This document shows, one piece after another, positions 5,305 to 9,868 of a DNA stretch of 9,868 nucleotides. Numbering within the stretch: the stretch's first letter is position 1; each line of letters begins with the position of its first letter. The notes beneath the pieces were generated by a model. The model worked only from the letters and a program-made list of their open reading frames with translations. It was not told the origin of the DNA and searched no databases. The stretch spans positions 1 through 9,868 of the forward strand of contig CALXKG010000169.1 of the NCBI GenBank assembly GCA_944388825.1. Direction: 5' to 3'. This DNA is from an uncultured Clostridia bacterium. GTDB taxonomy: Bacteria; Bacillota; Clostridia; Oscillospirales; Ruminococcaceae. A program made the translations under genes and the position numbers.

Positions 5305-6450
5305 ATGGCGGATGGGGTCGGGAGCCTGCGGGGATATTTCCGCAGGCTGGATAAAACGCTGGCGCTCCTGGCGGCGGCTGCGGTCTTTTTCGGCTGCCTG
5401 ATCCAGTTTTCCGTTTACCGGGCGGGGTTTATCACCCGCCGGGCACTGCTCACCCAGTGGCTGACCGCCGGGGCCGGATACCTTGTGATGCTTCTGATGG
5501 CGGAACTGGATTACCGGCGGCTGGCGGCGGGTTGGAAATTTCACCTGCCGGCGACGCTGGGGCTGACGCTCCTCACCTTTACAAACCTGCCCATTGTTTA
5601 CCGGCCGGAGGGGTCGGACGACAGCGCCTGGCTGCGGCTGGGGCCGCTGTCGGTGCAGCCGGGGGAGTTTTTCAAGTTCTCCTTTATCCTGACGCTGGCC
5701 TGGCACTTTGACCGGGTGTCCGAGCGGCTGGACAGCCCCCGGGAGGTGCTGCTGCTCTGCCTGCACGGGGCGGCCGGGTGCCTGCTGATTTTTGTGCAGG
5801 GGGATATGGGCAGCGCCCTCATCTTCTTTTTCATCTTTGCGGCGATGGCGTTCGCCTCCGGGCTTTCGTGGAAATACATCGCGGCGGGGGCGGGGGCGGT
5901 TGCCGCCGCGGCGCCGGCGGTCTGGTTTTCCGGCCTGCTGCCCGACTATATCAAAAACCGGTTTCTGGTTCTGGGGGATCTGGAGGGCGCCGCCCTGGGG
6001 GACGCCTACCAGCAGCTGATGGGCCGGCGGATTTTGGGTTCCGGGCAGGCGTTCGGCAGGGGGCTTTTTTCCGATTCCTTCCAGTACGTCTACGCGATCG
6101 AAAACGACCTTGTCCTTGCCCATATCGGGCAGGCCCTGGGCTTTGCCGGGACGGCCGCCGCCCTCTTGCTATTGACCGCGATTTGTGGTAAAATACTGCT
6201 GGTATCCCGGTCTTCCCGGGATTATCTCGGGGTGCCGACGGCCGCCGGGGTCTTCGCGCTGGTCTTTTTCCAGACGGCGTTAAACGCCGGTATGGTGATG
6301 GGCCTGCTGCCGGTCATCGGCATCACCCTCCCGCTTTTCAGCCAGGGGGGCAGCTCGCTTGCCGTGACCCTTTTGTCGCTGGGGCTGTGCATGAGCGTCA
6401 GCGCCGGGGCGGGGCCGGGCCGGAGAGGGAAGAAGAAAGGTCTTGACTGA
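5305..6450 (+). CDS. SEDS-family (FtsW/RodA/SpoVE) peptidoglycan glycosyltransferase
   Basis: An integral membrane polymerase expected to build glycan strands from lipid II with a class B penicillin-binding protein partner. The 381 residues contain about ten hydrophobic segments. Family hallmarks are WLRLGPLSVQPGEFFKF (109-125), holding the conserved Glu121 and Lys124; QGDMGSALI (165-173), the equivalent of PDLGTA; IENDLVLAHIGQALGF (265-280), where Asp268 aligns with the essential Asp of RodA; and LPVIGITLPLFSQGGSSL (335-352). Deviations from the usual form are QPGE for QPSE, N-D for T-D before the catalytic Asp, and SQGGSS for SYGGSS. The basic C-terminal tail (GRRGKKKGLD) is probably cytoplasmic. 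The start is supported by GGAGGG seven bases upstream. No PBP, mre or ftsZ-cluster gene is adjacent, so elongation, division or sporulation cannot be told apart, and no symbol is given. Confidence 0.92.
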   Translation: MADGVGSLRGYFRRLDKTLALLAAAAVFFGCLIQFSVYRAGFITRRALLTQWLTAGAGYLVMLLMAELDYRRLAAGWKFHLPATLGLTLLTFTNLPIVYRPEGSDDSAWLRLGPLSVQPGEFFKFSFILTLAWHFDRVSERLDSPREVLLLCLHGAAGCLLIFVQGDMGSALIFFFIFAAMAFASGLSWKYIAAGAGAVAAAAPAVWFSGLLPDYIKNRFLVLGDLEGAALGDAYQQLMGRRILGSGQAFGRGLFSDSFQYVYAIENDLVLAHIGQALGFAGTAAALLLLTAICGKILLVSRSSRDYLGVPTAAGVFALVFFQTALNAGMVMGLLPVIGITLPLFSQGGSSLAVTLLSLGLCMSVSAGAGPGRRGKKKGLD

Positions 6451-6471
6451 TTCCGTCAGTTTTTATATCAT
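6443..6471 (+). promoter_or_regulatory. sigma-A promoter of the rsmD-coaD operon
   Basis: TTGACT (6443-6448), a 17-base spacer and TATCAT (6466-6471), starting within the last codons of the SEDS gene. It would give rsmD its own transcript in addition to read-through; no terminator separates the two genes. Confidence 0.72.
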
Positions 6472-6491
6472 AGTTAAGAAGGGAAATCTGC

Positions 6492-7034
6492 ATGAGAGTG
6501 ATCACTGGCTCTGCCCGCGGGCGGAAGCTCGAAACGCTGGACGGGCTTGACGTCCGGCCGACCACCGAGATCGTCAAGGAGGCGGTCTTCAGCATCATCC
6601 ATTTCCGGCTGCCGGGGGCGAAGGTCGCCGACATTTTCGCCGGTTCCGGGCAGATGGGGATCGAGGCGCTTTCCAGAGGGGCGTCCCGCGCGGTTTTTGT
6701 CGACCAGTCGCGGGCCTCTTTGCAGGTCGTCCGCAAAAACCTTCAGACGACCGGCCTTGGCGGGAACGCCGAGGTGGTGATGGACGGGGCCGAGAGCTTC
6801 CTCACCCGGACGAAGGAACAATTCGACTTTATCTTTTTAGACCCGCCCTATAACAGGGGGTACGGTGAAAAGCTGCTGCCGCTTCTGGGACGGGCGCTTG
6901 CGGAAGAGGGGATCATCCTCTTTGAACACGCAAAGGAGGAGCCGCTGCCGGACGAGGCGGGCGGCCTTGCCAAACTGAAAGACTACCGGTATGGGAAAAC
7001 GTTTGTCACAAGCTATACCCACAGCCGCGCCTGA
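6492..7034 (+). CDS. rsmD: 16S rRNA (guanine966-N2)-methyltransferase
   Basis: RsmD uses S-adenosylmethionine to methylate N2 of G966 in 16S rRNA (E. coli numbering) during small-subunit assembly. The 180 residues match the family length. The N-terminal MRVITGSARGRKL (1-13) and VRPTTEIVKEAVFSII (21-36) are family signatures. The SAM-binding motif I reads VADIFAGSGQMGIEALSRGA (45-64), where many members have GTGALG. The catalytic DPPY is at 117-120 and IILFEH (141-146) follows. ATG at 6492 has AGAAGGGAAA upstream. coaD starts 23 bases after the stop; rsmD-coaD is a common pair in Firmicutes. Confidence 0.96.
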   Translation: MRVITGSARGRKLETLDGLDVRPTTEIVKEAVFSIIHFRLPGAKVADIFAGSGQMGIEALSRGASRAVFVDQSRASLQVVRKNLQTTGLGGNAEVVMDGAESFLTRTKEQFDFIFLDPPYNRGYGEKLLPLLGRALAEEGIILFEHAKEEPLPDEAGGLAKLKDYRYGKTFVTSYTHSRA

Positions 7035-7041
7035 CGGCTCT

Positions 7042-7050
7042 GGAAGGGGG
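7042..7050 (+). promoter_or_regulatory. ribosome binding site deciding the TTG start of coaD
   Basis: GGAAGGGGG lies seven bases before TTG at 7058. No ATG occurs at a position that would preserve the family N-terminus, so the TTG is taken as the start. Confidence 0.75.
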
Positions 7051-7057
7051 CTTTTCA

Positions 7058-7543
7058 TTGAAAACAGCAGTCTGCCCGGGCAGTTTTGACCCCATTACGA
7101 TGGGGCATCTGGATATTATCAGCCGGGCTTCCAAACTGTTTGGCAGCGTCGTCGTGCTGGTGTCGGTCAACGCCGCCAAAAACGCGGCCTTTACGCTGGA
7201 AGAGCGGGTGGCGCTGGCCCGCAAAGCGACCGAACACCTCCCAAACGTCCGGGTCGACAGCTTTGACGGCCTGCTGGTCGATTACCTGCGGGGGCTGGGC
7301 GACTGCGCGATCGTCAAGGGCCTGCGGGCCATGTCCGACTTTGAGTATGAGTTTCAGATGGCGCTGGCCAACAAAAAGCTGTACGACGGGGCGGAGACGA
7401 TCTTCCTGGCGGCCGGGGCGGACCATATGTATTTAAGCTCCAGCCTGGTCAAGCAGATCGCCCACTTCGGCGGGGACATCAGCGGGTTTGTGCCCGATAC
7501 GATATTGGAAGAGATCCAGCGCCGGCTGTCGCCCGGGCGCTGA
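7058..7543 (+). CDS. coaD: phosphopantetheine adenylyltransferase
   Basis: CoaD transfers AMP from ATP to 4'-phosphopantetheine, making dephospho-CoA in the penultimate step of coenzyme A synthesis. The 161 residues fit the bacterial family. The nucleotidyltransferase T-x-G-H motif is at Thr14-His17 in CPGSFDPITMGHLDII (6-21). The conserved VKGLRAMSDFEYEFQMA (86-102) and LSSSLVKQIAHFGGDISGFV (126-145, usually ISSSLVKE...) are present. The start is TTG, supported by GGAAGGGGG and by family length. It lies between rsmD (23-base gap) and the coiled-coil gene (26-base gap) in one operon. Confidence 0.97.
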   Translation: MKTAVCPGSFDPITMGHLDIISRASKLFGSVVVLVSVNAAKNAAFTLEERVALARKATEHLPNVRVDSFDGLLVDYLRGLGDCAIVKGLRAMSDFEYEFQMALANKKLYDGAETIFLAAGADHMYLSSSLVKQIAHFGGDISGFVPDTILEEIQRRLSPGR

Positions 7544-7569
7544 GCGGGTGCGGAAAGGAAGGTTCAGGG

Positions 7570-8031
7570 ATGGAAAAGATGAACAACTCAGTCGACAGCA
7601 TCCTGGGTATGATGGAGGGGATCGTCGATTCGGCGAAAATCGTCCCGATGACCCACGGCAGGGTACTGGTCGATCAGGAACAGTTTCTCGATATGCTGGC
7701 GGATCTCAGAAGCCAGCTTCCCCGCGAGCTGGAGGATGCGAGGCGGATCGTCGCCGACCGCGCCAACATCCTCGAGAGCGCGAAGAAAGAGGCGGAGAAT
7801 ACCATCCGGGTCGCCGAAGACCGGGCCCGCAAGATGGTCGACCACGACGAGATCGTCAAACAGGCCCAGATGAAGGCCAACGAGATCATGTCGACTGCCC
7901 AGCTCCAGTCGCGGGAGCTGAAAAAGGCCGCGATGGAGTACGCCGACAGCGTGCTGGCGCAGGTCGACGAACAGCTGAACAAGTCGCTTGTGGAGGTGCG
8001 CCAGCGGCGGCAGAGCTTCCGCAGCCGGTAA
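7570..8031 (+). CDS. coiled-coil protein downstream of coaD
   Basis: A 153-residue soluble protein that I do not assign a function. The N-terminal third contains DSILGMMEGIVDSAKIVPM (9-27) and GRVLVDQEQFLDMLADLR (30-47). From about residue 48 to 147 it is almost continuous charged, Ala/Glu/Lys/Arg-rich helix with heptad-like spacing, predicting a long coiled coil. There is no signal peptide or membrane helix. Related genes beside coaD in Clostridia are, as I recall, often annotated vaguely as ATPase or V-type ATPase subunit H-like. I see no Walker motif, so such a name would rest on coiled-coil similarity only. A DivIVA/GpsB-like scaffold is another possibility. AAGGAAGG seven bases upstream supports ATG at 7570. 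Co-transcription with rsmD and coaD is likely. Confidence 0.85.
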   Translation: MEKMNNSVDSILGMMEGIVDSAKIVPMTHGRVLVDQEQFLDMLADLRSQLPRELEDARRIVADRANILESAKKEAENTIRVAEDRARKMVDHDEIVKQAQMKANEIMSTAQLQSRELKKAAMEYADSVLAQVDEQLNKSLVEVRQRRQSFRSR

Positions 8032-8124
8032 GCGGCGGGCGGCAGAGGGCGCCTTCGCTGGCGCGGACGCCGCACCGCATATCAAACAGGCAACAAAGCC
8101 CATTGCAGAAGGGGGAGTCACCGG

Positions 8125-9102
8125 ATGGAGAAAAAGTTTGACATTGTATCGGTCGGCGAGGTGCTGATCGACATGACCGCGACCGGCCGGACCGATTCCG
8201 GCGCCGCGATCTATGCCGCCAATCCCGGCGGCGCGCCGGCCAACGTCGCGGTCGCGGCGGCAAGGCTGGGGGCGAAGACCGCGTTTATCGGCCGCACCGG
8301 CCCTGACCCCCTGGGCCAGGGGCTGAAGGCGGTCATCGCCGGCAGCGGGGTCGACGTATCGGGTATGTCGGCCGACCCGTCCGTCCCAACGACCATCGCC
8401 CTGGTCTCGCTGGATGAAAAGGGGGAGCGGGATTTCACCTTCCTGCGCAACCCCGGGGCGGATATGATGCTTTCGGAAAAAGACGTCCCGCTGGAACTGG
8501 TGCGGGAGGGGAAGTTTGTCCATTTCGGGTCGGTCAGCCTTTCGGCCGAGCCGGAGCGCTCCGCCACCCTTGCCGCCGTACAGGCCGCGCGGGAGGCGGG
8601 ATGCCTGGTCTCCTACGACCCCAACTACCGCCAGCCTCTCTGGCCGGACGAGCAGGCGGCTGTCGCCGAGATGAAGGCGGCGGTAAAGCGCTGTGACGTG
8701 TTAAAGGTGTCGGACAGCGAGATGATGCTGCTCTCCGGCGCCGGAAACCTTTCCCAGGGTTCGGCGGCGCTGACCGAGATGGGGCCGTACCTGGTTCTGG
8801 TGACGCTGGGGGAGGACGGGGTCTTCTACCGGATGGGGGCGAAGACCGGCCATATCTCCGGCCGCCATGTGACGGTCGCCGACACCAACGGGGCGGGGGA
8901 CACCTTCCTCGGGGCGGTGCTCTGCGAACTGGCGAAGCTCCCGGACCCGAAGGCGGCAACCCCCCGGCAGCTGGAGGATATCCTGCGGTTTGCCAACGTC
9001 GCGGCGTCGGTCACCGCATCCCGGCCGGGGGCGATCCCGGCGATGCCCACGCGGGAAGAGGTCGAGCAGGTTTTTGCCAACGCGCGGAATTTAATGGGAT
9101 GA
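8125..9102 (+). CDS. PfkB-family sugar kinase, probably fructokinase
   Basis: A cytoplasmic ribokinase/PfkB-fold kinase expected to phosphorylate a sugar with ATP. The 325 residues fit the fructokinase branch. The N-terminal FDIVSVGEVLIDM (5-17) and NPGGAPANVAVAAARLGA (33-50) form the substrate side. YDPNYRQPLW (164-173) is typical of fructokinases. VADTNGAGDTFLGAVL (251-266) is the PfkB signature, with Asp259 as catalytic base and the GAGD anion hole. SRPGAIPAMPT (299-309) closes the family pattern. AAGGGGGAG upstream supports ATG at 8125. A 93-base gap after the coiled-coil gene has only a short GC hairpin (8049-8064) and no recognisable promoter, so read-through from the rsmD operon is likely. 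No sugar transporter or hydrolase is nearby; 2-keto-3-deoxygluconate or another hexose remains possible as substrate. Confidence 0.92.
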   Translation: MEKKFDIVSVGEVLIDMTATGRTDSGAAIYAANPGGAPANVAVAAARLGAKTAFIGRTGPDPLGQGLKAVIAGSGVDVSGMSADPSVPTTIALVSLDEKGERDFTFLRNPGADMMLSEKDVPLELVREGKFVHFGSVSLSAEPERSATLAAVQAAREAGCLVSYDPNYRQPLWPDEQAAVAEMKAAVKRCDVLKVSDSEMMLLSGAGNLSQGSAALTEMGPYLVLVTLGEDGVFYRMGAKTGHISGRHVTVADTNGAGDTFLGAVLCELAKLPDPKAATPRQLEDILRFANVAASVTASRPGAIPAMPTREEVEQVFANARNLMG

Positions 9103-9120
9103 TCTCCCTGTAAGATGAGA

Positions 9121-9159
9121 AAAAGGAGCAGGCTGGCGTGATACCGGCCTGCTCCTTTT
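9121..9159. terminator. bidirectional intrinsic terminator between the sugar kinase and spoIIID
   Basis: AAAAGGAGCAGGC (9121-9133) and GCCTGCTCCTTTT (9147-9159) are perfect 13-base inverted copies. The stem extends by a T/G wobble and two G/C pairs to a seven-base loop. T-runs occur in the transcript on both strands, so it can end both the sugar-kinase and the convergent spoIIID transcripts. Confidence 0.95.
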
Positions 9160-9163
9160 CGGT

Positions 9164-9460
9164 TCAGCCCGCCGTCTGCCCTTTCAAGCGGCGGCGGGCG
9201 TATTTCTGCCGGGTGGCGAGGCCGCCCCGGATGTGGCGCTCCTGCTTGTTTATATCCAAAAGCTCCCGCACCTCCCGGTAGAGGGAGGGGCTGACCTGCC
9301 GCAGCCGGACGGTGACGTCCTTATGTACGGTCGATTTGGAGACCCCGAACTGCCGGGAGGCGTCCCGCACCGTCGTCTTTTTCTCGAGCATATACCGCGC
9401 CAGCTCGACGCACCGTTCCGGCCCCGGGCCGTGAAAATCGCCAAAGCGTAAATCCTGCAA
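9164..9460 (-). CDS. spoIIID: mother-cell sporulation regulator SpoIIID
   Basis: SpoIIID is a small DNA-binding protein that activates and represses mother-cell sporulation genes between the sigma-E and sigma-K stages. The 98 residues contain the recognisable core: helix-turn-helix TVRDASRQFGVSKSTVHKDV (30-49), then VSPSLYREVRELLDINKQER (56-75) and HIRGGLATRQKY (76-87), all close to the known family pattern. The basic C-terminal tail (ARRRLKGQ) is a known second DNA-contact region in this family. The start is TTG at 9460, supported by GGAGGGG six bases upstream; no upstream or nearby ATG would preserve the N-terminal helix. This gives an N-terminus about ten residues longer than usual before the first helix. 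A sigma-E-like promoter lies at 9496-9523, matching the regulation known in Bacillus subtilis. Confidence 0.95.
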   Translation of the reverse strand: MQDLRFGDFHGPGPERCVELARYMLEKKTTVRDASRQFGVSKSTVHKDVTVRLRQVSPSLYREVRELLDINKQERHIRGGLATRQKYARRRLKGQTAG

Positions 9461-9466
9461 TCTGAT

Positions 9467-9473
9467 CCCCTCC
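9467..9473 (-). promoter_or_regulatory. ribosome binding site deciding the TTG start of spoIIID
   Basis: GGAGGGG on the minus strand, six bases before TTG at 9460. It is the only strong Shine-Dalgarno near the 5' end and fixes the start. Confidence 0.75.
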
Positions 9474-9495
9474 GCTTTCTACCGGTTGTTAAGAG

Positions 9496-9523
9496 AGAGT
9501 ATGCGGGGGACGGGGGTTTTATG
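9496..9523 (-). promoter_or_regulatory. sigma-E-like sporulation promoter of spoIIID
   Basis: On the minus strand CATACTCT (9496-9503) resembles the sigma-E -10 (CATACAnT) at six or seven of eight positions. CATAAAA (9517-9523), 13 bases upstream, resembles the -35 (about ATATT). No sigma-A-type boxes are seen for this gene. The start of transcription would be about 28 bases before the TTG codon. Confidence 0.55.
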
Positions 9524-9592
9524 TGGGCGGGGAAACCGGGATCCAATGCCGTGCAGACAGGAAACGTCTTCCGCACCCTTTGGCAATTCATG

Positions 9593-9621
9593 TTGACAAA
9601 ATCGGGCCCGTCTGGTATACT
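9593..9621 (+). promoter_or_regulatory. sigma-A promoter of the MerR-family gene
   Basis: TTGACA (9593-9598), a 17-base spacer and TATACT (9616-9621) with extended TGG. The spacer holds the small palindrome CGGGCCCG. Classical MerR targets have 19-20 base spacers, so this looks like an ordinary strong promoter rather than a MerR-activated one. Confidence 0.85.
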
Positions 9622-9654
9622 GAATATAAATAAGGCGGAAAAGGGGTAGAAAAT

Positions 9655-9868
9655 ATGAATATTAGCGAACTGTCCAGACGGTCGGGCGTGCCAGTTTACA
9701 ACCTGCGGTTTTACCGGAAGGCCGGGATACTGCCGCGGGAAAGGGACTGCGGCGGCGGAACCGTCCTGCTGCTGCGGCGGGTGCGGCTGCTGCGGTCGAT
9801 GGGCGTCCCGCTGGAAGAAGTGCAGAAGCTGGTCTCCGGGCAGGAGACGCTTATTTCCGTCCTTTTCC
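9655..9868 (+). CDS. MerR-family transcriptional regulator, 3' end outside window
   Basis: The first 71 codons of a MerR-type regulator run off the right edge. The N-terminal winged helix-turn-helix is visible: MNISELSRRSGVPVYNLRFY (1-20) followed by RKAGILP (21-27), matching the family's ...TLRYYExxGLL pattern with F for the first Tyr. The wing and second helix (LLLRRVRLLRSMGVPLEEVQKLV, about 38-60) follow. The segment usually reading NGYRxY is shortened to CGGGTVLLL. AAGGGG eight bases upstream supports ATG at 9655. The effector domain is missing, so the ligand cannot be inferred; it lies divergent from spoIIID. Confidence 0.88.
   Translation, partial: MNISELSRRSGVPVYNLRFYRKAGILPRERDCGGGTVLLLRRVRLLRSMGVPLEEVQKLVSGQETLISVLF

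Noticed and set aside
5263..6123. Minus-strand open frame of 286 codons opposite the SEDS gene
   Set aside because: Low-complexity, Arg/Gln/Pro-rich translation without family features; it overlaps a clear membrane protein gene and its promoter. A composition artefact.
8032..8124. Possible terminator or promoter between the coiled-coil and sugar kinase genes
   Set aside because: GCGCC/GGCGC (8049-8064) forms a short hairpin but has no T-run. TATCAA at 8080 has no -35 box at the proper distance.
7588..8523. Minus-strand open frame spanning the coiled-coil and sugar kinase genes
   Set aside because: It crosses an intergenic gap and two well-supported genes in antisense, with no ribosome site or recognisable domain.

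Overview
The window looks like chromosomal DNA from a GC-rich, endospore-forming Firmicute of class Clostridia, most likely an Oscillospirales (Ruminococcaceae/Oscillospiraceae-like) gut lineage. The grounds are a clear SpoIIID, a YlmC/YmxH-type PRC-barrel protein, formate-tetrahydrofolate ligase, purine-rich Shine-Dalgarno sites, TTG and GTG starts, and consensus sigma-A promoters (17-bp spacers) set in GC-rich sequence. The lineage call is inference; no rRNA gene is present.

Left part (1-3235): a small two-helix membrane protein carrying the motif IIGGADGPTAI, otherwise typical of Na+-pumping decarboxylase beta subunits, runs convergent and stop-to-stop with a DUF1848 protein that has a C-terminal radical-SAM-like cysteine cluster. 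Next comes a 380-base gene-free stretch with a promoter, a hairpin terminator and several palindromes. It is followed by a minus-strand pair in which a four-cysteine mini-protein is translationally coupled (GTGA overlap) to an RluA-family pseudouridine synthase. A compact near-perfect inverted repeat, possibly a MITE remnant, separates this pair from the PRC-barrel gene.

Middle part (3300-8031): formate-tetrahydrofolate ligase (fhs) has its own consensus promoter and intrinsic terminator. A SEDS-family (FtsW/RodA/SpoVE) glycan polymerase has its own promoter. An rsmD-coaD-coiled-coil operon follows, driven by a promoter that overlaps the end of the SEDS gene. This is housekeeping: one-carbon metabolism, peptidoglycan synthesis, 16S rRNA methylation and coenzyme A synthesis.

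Right part (8125-9868): a PfkB-family sugar kinase resembling fructokinases shares a strong bidirectional terminator with the convergent spoIIID gene. spoIIID has a TTG start and a sigma-E-like promoter, as expected for a mother-cell regulator. A MerR-family regulator with a near-perfect sigma-A promoter begins at the right edge and is cut off.

I found no tRNA or rRNA genes, CRISPR array, phage genes, transposase or defence system. The most unusual items are the orphan GGADGPT mini membrane protein, the coupled four-cysteine/RluA pair, and the intergenic palindromes. None of these is shown to be a new system by sequence alone.
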